Below the pieces are notes generated by a model. It was not told the origin of the DNA and searched no databases. It saw only the letters and a program-made list of their open reading frames with translations. Shown in pieces: positions 35,351 to 44,100 of a stretch of 64,000 bases of DNA (the first letter of the stretch is position 1; the number at the start of each line of letters is the position of its first letter). A program made the translations under genes and the position numbers. The stretch is from JBCBKL01 sp963922565 (GTDB taxonomy: Bacteria; Pseudomonadota; Alphaproteobacteria; Rhodobacterales; Rhodobacteraceae), in assembly GCA_963922565.1 (NCBI GenBank), contig CAWUIQ010000012.1, positions 21,103 to 85,102 on the forward strand. Reading direction: 5' to 3'.

Positions 35351-35901
35351 GGCCGCCTCCCAAAAACACGCCAAGCGAATTGCCAAAGCGGCGGTATCAG
35401 AGCAACGGGCCGTACTTCGATGGCGGTGTCGATCTGAGCATCAAAGCCAGCGTTCTGGAAATCCGGTTCAAGGTGGATATCGGCCCGTTGCGACCTGAGA
35501 GCGTAAACGACCGGGCACAGCATCCCATACAGTGCGCCGGTATCGGCAGGATCGTCCAGGCCGACCTTCGCGTCGACCCGGAGATGATCAAAGCGAAGCC
35601 GGCGCATGATGTCGCTCAGCAGACCTATCCAATCGCGGGGACCGACAGAGCGACGCTTAACCGGTTTCTTCTTGGCTTGAACTTTCCCGGCATCCGCAGC
35701 TGGCTTTTGCCGCTTTTTCGGTGACGTGTCATAGACCCCGATATCCGGAACCCATCCGCCCAGAAGCGCCAGCCTGACCCGCGCCCGCAATTTGGGCCGG
35801 GTTTCGGCCATAAGGGTCAGCCGAACAGGCATCACCAGAACCAACAGACAGACAGCAAGGACCACAACGAAAAGGATAACCAGGGCCCACAGCACGGTCA
35901 T
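35347..35901 (-). CDS. DUF2953-like membrane protein (YtfI-like)
   Basis: 184 residues. One N-terminal helix (LWALVILFVVVLAVCLLVLV), then MPVRLTL and a soluble part with a basic Lys-rich insertion (KKRQKPAADAGK) and two conserved-looking stretches around FDHLRVDAKVGLDDPADTGALYG. This matches the DUF2953 layout. In Bacillus, YtfI (DUF2953) is encoded next to YtfJ/GerW, exactly as here, which supports the call. Start overlaps the GerW-gene stop (ATGA). Confidence 0.75.
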   Translation of the reverse strand: MTVLWALVILFVVVLAVCLLVLVMPVRLTLMAETRPKLRARVRLALLGGWVPDIGVYDTSPKKRQKPAADAGKVQAKKKPVKRRSVGPRDWIGLLSDIMRRLRFDHLRVDAKVGLDDPADTGALYGMLCPVVYALRSQRADIHLEPDFQNAGFDAQIDTAIEVRPVALIPPLWQFAWRVFGRRP

Positions 35902-36251
35902 GCCGTGCTCGTATCGTCTTTTCCTGACCGCGCGCTCACAACCTTGGCTGCGGTTTCACCCAGAACCTCTGCCACATTCGACATCGCGCCCTTGACCGCC
36001 TCGACCCGGGCACCGTCTTCGTCGAAGATGATCGCGCCGACCGGCTTGATACCACCGCCAGCACCTGTTCCGGCCCCGTTGCCTGACTTGGTGTCGGCAC
36101 CGCCGCCTGCCCCAAATCCAAAACCGTAGCTGACCATTGGGATGACCATGCGGCCATCCCGCTCGATCGGGTCGCCAAGGACGTTTCTGGCGTTCAGCAA
36201 CTTGTCCAGTTCAGCCACTGTTCCCTTCAACAATTCTTCAACATCTTTCAT
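35898..36251 (-). CDS. GerW/YtfJ family protein
   Basis: 117 residues. Typical YtfJ blocks: KDVEELLKGTVAELDKLLNARNVLGDPI, MVIPMVSYGFGFGAGGG (Gly-rich), GGGIKPVGAIIFDEDGARVEAV. In Bacillus it supports spore cortex germination; this organism shows no sign of sporulation. The start at 36251 follows the family; an upstream open frame is not supported. Heads a three-gene set coupled by ATGA overlaps. Confidence 0.88.
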   Translation of the reverse strand: MKDVEELLKGTVAELDKLLNARNVLGDPIERDGRMVIPMVSYGFGFGAGGGADTKSGNGAGTGAGGGIKPVGAIIFDEDGARVEAVKGAMSNVAEVLGETAAKVVSARSGKDDTSTA

Positions 36252-36315
36252 TGAACCACTCCCTCCAAAGTGAAGCGAGGATTGCACAACCAGCCCAAGC
36301 TGATCTTGATGTCGG

Positions 36316-36759
36316 TCAAGCCCGTTCGTCTTTGGGGCTGCCCATGACGACATACGAAGTAATGGAATTCACTTGGGGGAGACTGCCCAACATATCGGTG
36401 TGAAAGGTCTTGTAGCTTTGTAGGTCCGCACATTCGACGCGCAGCAGGTATTCGATCGTGCCGGTGATGTTGTGGCACTCACGGACCTCGGCAGCACGGG
36501 AAATTGCGCGTTCGAACGCCTCTTGCGAGGCCTTCGAGTGGTCATTGAGACCAACACCGATATAGGCAACGAAACCCGACCCCAGCTTTGTCCGATCGAG
36601 GACCGCCCGATAACCAGTGATGATGCCCTGCCGCTCCAGATCCTGGACGCGCCGCAGACAGGCCGAGGGCGACAGACCGACCTTTTCAGCGAGTTCGAGA
36701 TTGCTGATCCGCCCATCCTGCGACAGAACCCGCAATATTTCTTCGTTTCTTTGGTCCAT
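36316..36759 (-). CDS. Lrp/AsnC family regulator, probable regulator of the LysE exporter
   Basis: 147 residues: winged helix (MDQRNEEILRVLSQDGRISN, LSPSACLRRVQDLERQGII) and RAM ligand domain (CHNITGTIEYLLRVECADL). It is divergent from a LysE-family exporter, 81 bp between starts. Lrp regulators commonly control amino-acid efflux genes this way. A TGAGA-TT-TCTCA palindrome lies between them. The ATG at 36759 is chosen to match the family's MDxxxxxIL start. Confidence 0.9.
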   Translation of the reverse strand: MDQRNEEILRVLSQDGRISNLELAEKVGLSPSACLRRVQDLERQGIITGYRAVLDRTKLGSGFVAYIGVGLNDHSKASQEAFERAISRAAEVRECHNITGTIEYLLRVECADLQSYKTFHTDMLGSLPQVNSITSYVVMGSPKDERA

Positions 36760-36774
36760 CACCATCAATAATTG

Positions 36775-36786
36775 TGAGATTTCTCA
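36775..36786. promoter_or_regulatory. Candidate Lrp operator between divergent genes
   Basis: TGAGA-TT-TCTCA, a 12-bp inverted repeat in an AT-rich patch between the Lrp gene and the LysE exporter. Position and symmetry suggest a regulator site; binding is inferred. Confidence 0.4.
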
Positions 36787-36840
36787 AATACTCGCCACAA
36801 ACGCAATTTCATGCGCCGTCATCTGCGTCAAGTCTTGCGT

Positions 36841-37434
36841 ATGACCTACGAACTCATCGCCGCTCTTGCCGTCTTTGCATTCGTCAGCTCGATCACACCC
36901 GGGCCGAACAACCTCATGCTCATGGCGTCGGGGGCCAATTTCGGCTTTGTCCGGACGATACCGCACATGGCGGGCGTTGCACTGGGCTTTGTCTTCATGG
37001 TCGTTCTGGTCGGTCTGGGCCTAAGCCAGATTTTTGAAACCTATCCGATCAGCCACATGATCCTGAAAGTGCTCAGCGTAGCGTATCTGCTTTTTCTTGC
37101 ATGGAAGATCGCGAATGCTGCGCCGATTGGCGGACGCGATGCAGCTGGCAGCCCGATGACGTTTCTGCAGGCCGCGGCGTTTCAGTGGGTCAATCCCAAA
37201 GCCTGGGCCATGGCGCTGACGGCCGTGACCGTCTACGCGCCGAGCAACTCGGCCTTGGGCATGGTGATCGTGGCCGTCGTGTTCGGAGCGATCAACCTGC
37301 CCTCCATCGGCTCGTGGACCCTGCTTGGGCAGCAGATCGCGCGGGTGCTGACGAACACCAAACGGCTCGTCGCTTTTAACTGGACCATGGCGGTTCTGCT
37401 TGTGCTGTCGCTTTATCCGGTACTTTGGCCCTGA
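36841..37434 (+). CDS. LysE family amino-acid exporter
   Basis: 197 residues and six predicted helices. The LysE/RhtB signature follows the first helix (FVSSITPGPNNLMLMASG) and the second conserved region is FQWVNPKAWAMALTAV. It exports amino acids or amine derivatives; the substrate is unknown. The ATG at 36841 is the family start; an upstream ATG at 36811 would add 10 basic residues. Control by the divergent Lrp gene is inferred. Confidence 0.9.
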   Translation: MTYELIAALAVFAFVSSITPGPNNLMLMASGANFGFVRTIPHMAGVALGFVFMVVLVGLGLSQIFETYPISHMILKVLSVAYLLFLAWKIANAAPIGGRDAAGSPMTFLQAAAFQWVNPKAWAMALTAVTVYAPSNSALGMVIVAVVFGAINLPSIGSWTLLGQQIARVLTNTKRLVAFNWTMAVLLVLSLYPVLWP

Positions 37435-37491
37435 CATTGCAAACTCTGTCGTCCCCGGCCATATACTCGCCAAAACTCAGGGGAGCGGGCA

Positions 37492-38454
37492 GTGATCCAG
37501 TATCTCGAATTCGAAAAGGCATTGGCCGAGATCGAAGGCAAAGCCGAAGAATTGCGCGCCTTGGCGCGTGAAAACGAGGATATGGATGTCACGGATGAGG
37601 CCGCCGGTCTTGATGCCAAGGCGGTGACGCTGCTTGAAGATCTCTATTCAGACCTTACCCCGTGGCGCAAATGTCAGGTCGCGCGCCATCCCGACCGCCC
37701 CCATTGCAGGGACTATATCGACGCCCTCTTCACCGAATACACGCCACTGGCGGGGGACCGCAATTTTGCTGACGATCACGCGGTCATGGGAGGCCTCGCC
37801 CGTCTCGATGGCCGGTCGGTCGTGGTGATGGGGCATGAAAAGGGCAACGACACCAAAAGCCGGATCGAACGGAATTTTGGCATGGCCCGGCCCGAAGGTT
37901 ACCGGAAAGCAATCCGCCTGATGGAACTTGCCGACCGTTTCAACCTGCCCGTCATCACCCTTGTCGATACACCGGGCGCCTATCCCGGCAAGGGCGCAGA
38001 AGAGCGGGGCCAGTCCGAGGCCATCGCCCGTTCGACCGAGAAGTGTCTGCAGATCGGCGTGCCGCTGGTTTCGGTTATCATCGGCGAGGGCGGGTCAGGC
38101 GGCGCCGTGGCCCTTGCCACGGCCAACAGGTTGGCGATGCTCGAACACTCGATCTATTCGGTCATCTCGCCCGAAGGATGCGCATCCATTCTATGGAAAG
38201 ATGCCGAGAAGATGCGGGAGGCTGCAGAAGCCCTTCGCCTGACCGCGCAAGACCTGTTTCAGCTGGGCGTCATCGACCGGATCATATCCGAACAGGTCGG
38301 CGGGGCGCATCGCCACAAGAGCGCGACGATCGATGCTGTCGGTTCTGCGATCAAGGCAATGCTGTCCGAACTGGATGGCAAGGACGCCAAAGAGCTGATC
38401 GACGACCGGCGCAAAAAGTTCCTTGCGCTCGGCTCCAAGGGCTTGGCTGCATGA
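37492..38454 (+). CDS. accA: Acetyl-CoA carboxylase carboxyltransferase subunit alpha
   Basis: 320 residues. With AccD it transfers CO2 from biotin to acetyl-CoA, first step of fatty acid synthesis. Hallmarks: YLEFEKALAEIEGKAEEL N-helix, HPDRPHCRDYI, FGMARPEGYRKAIRLM, LVDTPGAYPGKGAEERGQ, GEGGSGGAVAL and SVISPEGCASILW. GTG start at 37492 behind GGGAG. The next gene (tag) overlaps its stop. Confidence 0.97.
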   Translation: MIQYLEFEKALAEIEGKAEELRALARENEDMDVTDEAAGLDAKAVTLLEDLYSDLTPWRKCQVARHPDRPHCRDYIDALFTEYTPLAGDRNFADDHAVMGGLARLDGRSVVVMGHEKGNDTKSRIERNFGMARPEGYRKAIRLMELADRFNLPVITLVDTPGAYPGKGAEERGQSEAIARSTEKCLQIGVPLVSVIIGEGGSGGAVALATANRLAMLEHSIYSVISPEGCASILWKDAEKMREAAEALRLTAQDLFQLGVIDRIISEQVGGAHRHKSATIDAVGSAIKAMLSELDGKDAKELIDDRRKKFLALGSKGLAA

Positions 38455-39071
38455 CCACGGTCACCGGACCCGACGGTCTGGAACGCTGCCGCTGGAGCGG
38501 GTCGGCACCTGAATTCCTCGCCTACCACGACACTGAATGGGGGTTCCCCGTTGGCGATGATACACGCCTCTTCGAAAAGATTTGCCTCGAAGGCTTTCAG
38601 TCCGGTCTGAGCTGGCGAACGATCCTGAACAAAAGAGAGAGCTTTCGGGCGGCTTTTGCTCAATTCGACTTTGAGAAGGTCGCGCGATTTGGCGATCAGG
38701 ATATCGAGCGGCTGTTGCAGGACGAGGGGATCGTCCGCCACCGTGGAAAAATTGCTGCGACCATCAACAACGCCCAACGAGCCTGCGAAGCGGCAGAGCG
38801 GCACGGCAGTCTGGCGGCGTTTGTCTGGCAGTATGAACCCAATCCGGCTGAGGTGCCTGAGCCGCAGACGATGTCGACCTCGCCCACGTCGATCCGCATG
38901 TCGAAGGATCTTAAGCGGCTTGGATGGAAATTCGTCGGTCCAACGACCGTCTTCGCCTTCATGCAGGCCATGGGGCTGATCAACGATCATGCGAAGGGCT
39001 GCGCGATGCGGGAAAAGGCCGATGCGGCGCGCGCCGATTTCAAACCACCCGCGTCAGCCGCAACAGCCTAG
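38451..39071 (+). CDS. tag: DNA-3-methyladenine glycosylase I
   Basis: 206 residues. Excises 3-methyladenine from alkylated DNA. The family pattern is clear: RCRWSGS, YHDTEWGFPV, FEKICLEGFQSGLSWRTIL and a C-terminal KFVGPTTVFAFMQAMGLINDHAKGC with the zinc-binding His/Cys; Cys13 is the likely partner Cys. The ATG overlaps the accA stop (ATGA), so it is coupled to accA. Confidence 0.95.
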   Translation: MTTVTGPDGLERCRWSGSAPEFLAYHDTEWGFPVGDDTRLFEKICLEGFQSGLSWRTILNKRESFRAAFAQFDFEKVARFGDQDIERLLQDEGIVRHRGKIAATINNAQRACEAAERHGSLAAFVWQYEPNPAEVPEPQTMSTSPTSIRMSKDLKRLGWKFVGPTTVFAFMQAMGLINDHAKGCAMREKADAARADFKPPASAATA

Positions 39072-39105
39072 CGGACGGTAGCATGAGGCAAGGTTGCCGG
39101 CGGGA

Positions 39106-39756
39106 TCATGACGCCAGCATTTTCAGCCCCTCGGTCACATCTGACCTGACGGCGAGACGCAGCCCCGGTTCATCCCCTGCCCTGAGCGCAGCAATGATCA
39201 GCCGGTGGTATCGTGGCGGTTCGGTCCGGCGCAAGCGACCGTAGAGAGCGCGCATCGTCGGCCCCATTTGCAGCCACACCGTTTCGGTCATCGCCAGCAT
39301 CGCGGGCGCCTGAGCACGCAGGTACAGGGTGCGGTGGAATTCAAGATTGGTGCGGATGTAGCTGACGGCATCACGGTGCGCCACGGCCTCGGCCACAAAG
39401 CCGTTTATCGATTGCAGCCGCTCGATGAGGGCTAGGTGAGCCCGGGGCAACGCGCGGGTTGCCAGCTCGACCTCTATCAGCGCCCGCAAGGCGGCCAGCT
39501 CCTCAATCCGTTCGTTGGACAGCTCAGGCGTCGATACCCGGCCAGACGCAGAAAGGCTTAGGGCGCCTTCTGCCACCAAGCGGCGAACCGCCTCGCGGGC
39601 GGGCGTCATCGACACGTCATATTCCCGGCCGATACCGCGCAAGGTAAGCGACTGACCCGGCAGGATGTCTCCATGCATGATCCGGGTCCTGAGCCGTCGA
39701 TAGACCCAGTCATGTGCAGATGTTCCAGCGTCCGGTGTGCGGGGTGGCGCGTTCAT
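39106..39756 (-). CDS. GntR family regulator with FCD domain
   Basis: 216 residues. N-terminal GntR helix-turn-helix (WVYRRLRTRIMHGDILPGQ, YDVSMTPAREAVRRLVAEGAL) and C-terminal helical FCD ligand domain (LRALIEVELATRAL, with NLEFHRTLY His and the second His in YHRLIIAAL). The metal-binding His pattern is consistent with FadR/FCD regulators. No clear target operon is adjacent, so its regulon is unknown. Start by homology at 39756. Confidence 0.9.
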   Translation of the reverse strand: MNAPPRTPDAGTSAHDWVYRRLRTRIMHGDILPGQSLTLRGIGREYDVSMTPAREAVRRLVAEGALSLSASGRVSTPELSNERIEELAALRALIEVELATRALPRAHLALIERLQSINGFVAEAVAHRDAVSYIRTNLEFHRTLYLRAQAPAMLAMTETVWLQMGPTMRALYGRLRRTEPPRYHRLIIAALRAGDEPGLRLAVRSDVTEGLKMLAS

Positions 39757-39788
39757 GAAGTTTTTCTGTTCACGGATCCTCGTGGGCG

Positions 39789-40472
39789 TCAATCTGCAAA
39801 TCGGTATCGATGTAATCCTGCGCCATTCTTGCGCAACCACCGGCGGGGCTCGGCGTAATCACCATGAATGCGCCGGACCTGATCCCAGAACGCCGCGGAA
39901 TGGTTCATTTCCATCAGGTGGGCGACCTCATGCGCAGCGACGTATTGCAGAACCTGGGGCGGCGCCATGATCAGCCGCCACGCGAACATCAAGCGCCCCT
40001 CATTCGAGCATGACCCCCATCTGGAGCGCGGATCGCGCAGCGAAAGGCTTTGAACCGGCCTTCCCAGTCGGTCCGCGTAGAGATCGCAAGCCTCGGCCAG
40101 CCTTTCGCGTGCCAGCGTCTTCAGGAACGCCTGGACCTTGCGCGGAACAGCCTCGGGCTTTCCCGGGACGCAAATGGCGTCTCTCTCAAAGGTTACGCGC
40201 CGACCCGTCCCTTCTTGGACTAGGCGCAGCACACCCTCGACAGGAATTTGCGCCCCGATCCGCGCCACAACAGTTTGAGGCAGGTCCGCCACATGGGCGC
40301 GGATCCAGCCGGCCTTTTGCTGCAGAAAGGCAAGACCTTCGGCCTCGTCTGCATGGGCAGGAAGGGTCAGCGTCACCCGCCCATCAAGCTGGCTGACGCG
40401 CAGTGTAATTCGACGCGCGCGGGCCGAGCGACGAAGTGTAATGGGTATGTCATCCAGAATTTGATCCAGCAC
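39789..40472 (-). CDS. YgjP-like (SprT/M48-type) metallopeptidase domain protein
   Basis: About 227 residues if the GTG at 40472 is used. DUF45/YgjP family: LRRSARARRITLRVS start, SLRDPRSRWGSCSNEGRLMFAWRLI, the zinc motif AAHEVAHLMEMNHS (HExxH) and FWDQVRRIHGDY with the third ligand region. The frame is open further upstream but that part runs opposite the FYDLN gene leader, so the GTG was preferred. Proteolytic activity is unproven in this family. Confidence 0.83.
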   Translation of the reverse strand: MLDQILDDIPITLRRSARARRITLRVSQLDGRVTLTLPAHADEAEGLAFLQQKAGWIRAHVADLPQTVVARIGAQIPVEGVLRLVQEGTGRRVTFERDAICVPGKPEAVPRKVQAFLKTLARERLAEACDLYADRLGRPVQSLSLRDPRSRWGSCSNEGRLMFAWRLIMAPPQVLQYVAAHEVAHLMEMNHSAAFWDQVRRIHGDYAEPRRWLRKNGAGLHRYRFAD

Positions 40473-40590
40473 CGCAGGCCCTGTCCGATAAGGCTTTGAC
40501 TCCGCCCCTTGCTTATGGCACTTGCCCGGAATCGCCGCAACATGCGCCGCTGCGAGGCGGCTTCGAAGCATTCGGAGAAAAGGATTTCCC

Positions 40591-40920
40591 ATGCCTAAGG
40601 AAGAATGGGGTACGAAACGTGTCTGCCCCACGACCGGCAAGCGCTTTTACGACCTGAACCGGAACCCGATCGTTTCGCCATATACGGGCGAGGTTGTCGA
40701 GCTGGACACTACCAAGACGCGCATGATCGCCGCCGACGCGGAAGACGCCGCAACAACCAAGGCAAACGCCGCCACGGCCGCGGAGGTCGAGGACGATCAG
40801 GTTCTTGATGACGACGACGTGGATGTCGAACTGGACGATGATCTGCTGGACGAAGACGAAGACGACGGCAACGTTTCTTTGGACGAAATCGCGGATGTCG
40901 CCAGCGAAGACGAAGACTAA
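40591..40920 (+). CDS. FYDLN_acid (TIGR02300) family protein
   Basis: 109 residues. Begins PKEEWGTKRVCPTTGKRFYDLNRNPIVSPYTG, the exact hallmark of TIGR02300, an alphaproteobacterial family of unknown function. The C-terminal half is strongly acidic (DDDDVDVELDDDLLDEDEDD), giving a nucleic-acid- or protein-buffering look. The start at 40591 is set by the PKEEWG homology. A hairpin and tRNA-Ala follow on the same strand. Confidence 0.93.
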   Translation: MPKEEWGTKRVCPTTGKRFYDLNRNPIVSPYTGEVVELDTTKTRMIAADAEDAATTKANAATAAEVEDDQVLDDDDVDVELDDDLLDEDEDDGNVSLDEIADVASEDED

Positions 40921-40932
40921 CCTGCACTACTG

Positions 40933-40962
40933 CAGGCGGGATTTTCCGCTTGATCCCGCCTG
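40933..40962 (+). terminator. Hairpin after the FYDLN gene
   Basis: CAGGCGGGAT (40933-40942) and ATCCCGCCTG (40953-40962) form a perfect 10-bp stem, 12 bp past the stop codon and 28 bp before tRNA-Ala. A T-run is missing, so it may stop transcription only weakly or stabilise the mRNA end. Confidence 0.55.
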
Positions 40963-40989
40963 TCAAAACACCTAATCAGCGGCGTCACC

Positions 40990-41065
<76 letters not shown>

Positions 41066-41100
41066 AACCCTACCAGACAACTTGCTCGGACCTGGGTCGA

Positions 41101-44100
41101 TCAGATCAGCTCGATGGTCGTTGACCCAAGCAAATCTCCCTCGGCATCTCGTTCAGAAAACGCCCGTACCTCCAGATCATGATCGCCGTCGGGCAGATCG
41201 CGGTGCCAGTAGTTGTCTCCCTGGTTCCCGAACAGGGCATAGGGCGCGTGGTTTTCGATCTGGAACAACGCGCCATCCACGAAGAACCCGATGCTTCCGA
41301 CCGGAAAATCGGTTTCCGCGACGATCGTATCGGTCTCGGCGTCAAAGCCGCCTGCGTAGGCGTCGCTCCTCTCGCCGCTGACGACGTCCAGAAGTGTCAG
41401 AGTGATTGGGGACGGCGCGGCATCATCGGTCGGCGCTTCCTCGACCGGCGCCTCATCCACGATCACTTCACCGTCGGCCTCATCTTCGATGATGTCGGGA
41501 TCGACTGCTGAGATTTCCATCGCGGTGGTCGCAATCAGGTCGCCGTTCCCGTTGCGACCTGAGAATGCCCGCACTTCGAGATCATAGTCCCCAACTGGCA
41601 AATCGCCACTCCAGAGGTCGTCGCCGCTATTGCCAAACAGGGCGTATGGAACCTCGTTTTCAACCTGAAAGAGCTCGCCATCTATGTAGAAGCCAATGCT
41701 TCCGACGGGAATGTCAGCTTCGGCAATAATCGTCTCAGTCTCGGGATCAAAGGTGCCGTCGAAGGTGTCGTCTTCGTCACCGCTCGCGATGTCGAGCAGT
41801 GTCAAAGTAATTGTCGCGGATGCGGGTTCGTCTACAGCGGGTTCCTCCACAACCGGTTCGTCATCCAACGGCGGCTCGTCCGGCACCTCCGGTTCCGGCG
41901 AGTCTTCTATCGGTGCCTCGTCCATTGGCGGCTCGACAACGGCAACGCTGATGGTGGTCGAACCAACAATCTCTCCGTTGCCATTGCGGCCAGAGAACGC
42001 CCGGACTTCGAGATCGTAATCTCCAACCGGCAGGTCGCCGGCCCACAGCTCGTCATCGCTATTGCCAAAGAGGGCGTACGGAACGTGGTTCTCAATCCGG
42101 AACAATTCACCATCGAGATAGAAACCGATGCTTCTGACCGGACCGTCCGTTTCGGCGATCAGCGTCTGGGTCTTGGGATCAAAAGTACCATCGAAGGTAT
42201 CGACTTCGTCGCCACTCGCGATATCGAGCAGCGTCAGGGTGATAGCGATCGGTTCCGGCTCCTCGGCGACCGGTTCCTCGTCGGCAGGTTCTTCGGCGGG
42301 TGGTTCGTCAGATGATTGTTCTTCTTCAGCCACTTCTTCCTCGGGCTGATCATCGACCGGTGGTTCGTCGATCGGCTCTTCCTCGTCCGCCGTCTCGTCA
42401 ATTGGCTCTTCATCCTGTGGTTCGTCGACTGGCTGCTCATCCACGGGAGGCTCGACAACAGGTTGCTCATCTTGAGGGCCCTGACCCTCGGCGTAGGGCG
42501 GCGGCGGGAGCGAGTCGCCCGGTCCGGGATCGTCGAAGGTGAGCGCATCCAAATCGAGGTCGGCCTCCGTATCAACGATGACGGTCACACCGGAATGCAG
42601 GGTGTCGTTGTAAGTCGCGCCGGGCTGCGGCCACAGAAAACCATGGGCCATCTCCGCCACCAGATTGATATGCACTTCGCCGCTCGCATCGCGAAAAACA
42701 GCTGTGTCGGGAGAGGCCTCAAGCATCGCCATCGAGCTGACCTCGCGGGCCGGCCAGGACGCATCGGAACCGGGATCGTCGACGGTGAAGCTCGATCCGG
42801 CCGGTGTCGGACCGAGGTTGAAGATCACGCTGTCCCCCCAATCCATGTCATGAAGGTAGAGCCGGAACTGGTCCTCGATGTCTCTGTAGTCGATGGCGTA
42901 GCTGTAGCCCTCAAAAACGGGGATCTGGTTGCGGATGCCCGACGCAGTTTCGCCATCGGACCGGGTGACGGTGAAGCCGCTCTTGTCGAGCCCCCGGTTC
43001 GCGCCGGTATTCTCGATGTTGTTGTCAATCCGCAGCGTGCCGCTCTTTGTCCCGTAAGAGACGATGGCACCCCATTCCTCGATGATCTCGTAGTCCTCTC
43101 CAGCGTTGAAGACGCGCGAGCCGTCCCGGTCGCTGCTGTACTGGTAGACCATGGCGCCCGGCTCGCCCGTCAGGCTTCCGTCGACATCAACGATGCCACG
43201 CGCCCAGCCGTCGTTGCCAATAGCGTTGCCACCACCGCCGATGCTGACCTTGGCGTCCTCATGGACGTTGTCGCCCCAGGTGATGCCCTCGACAGCGAAC
43301 GATGCCGACTTGTGGATCGCGTTCGACAGGTCGATCGCGTCGTCGCCTTCCTCGAACCCGTCGAACATCACGTTGCTGAGACTGCCGGGGCCGTCATAAA
43401 GCTGGAAACCCTGAAAGTCGCCGCTGCCACCGGGCAGGCTACGACCCGCCTCGATCTCATCGTCGGTTTGCGGATTCCCGACGTTGTCGGACCGGCCGAC
43501 GATCAGGCTGTCTTCGACGGTCTGGTTAAGACGGAAGCGGGCGTTACTGCCCATTTCTGCGAAGGACGAGTTCGTGAACGTGCCCTCGACGCCCCGAACA
43601 TAGACCCCGTTGTTCTTGTAAACCGTCAGGCCGTCGACCTCCCACGGGTCGACCTCCTGCGGCTGTTCTGCACTGCCGGTCGGTGTGCCATCCTGGATAA
43701 GGCCGCCGTGGTTGAGGTAGAACGCACGCCCGGGCGCGGAATGCGCGGCGTTATCTTCAAAGGTGCCGAAGTCCCGCCCATCCGCTGACCCGAGATCGAA
43801 ATAGAAGTTCTTGTCCTCGGACCCGGCGGCGTGGTTGCCGACCCAGACATTGTCGCCATTCGAGGTGTAGAAGTTCGCCGGTTCGTCGTCGTTGGCGCCG
43901 CGGATCTCTCCGAACCTGCCCGGTTCACGGGCGCCCATGCCAAGGTTGTCGGTCAGGACATTGCCCGTCTCTGACCCATCCTCGAAATAGTAATTGTGGC
44001 TGATCGTCTCAAAGACGACGTTGCCCGACACCTCGGCATTGTCGGTTCCGTGGATCGTGATGCCCTTGTTGAAGCTGTGGTGAATGGACGAGTCCGTGAT

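Noticed and set aside
38043..38450. Open frame extending tag upstream within accA
   Set aside because: It overlaps accA in another frame. The tag homology begins at the ATG at 38451.
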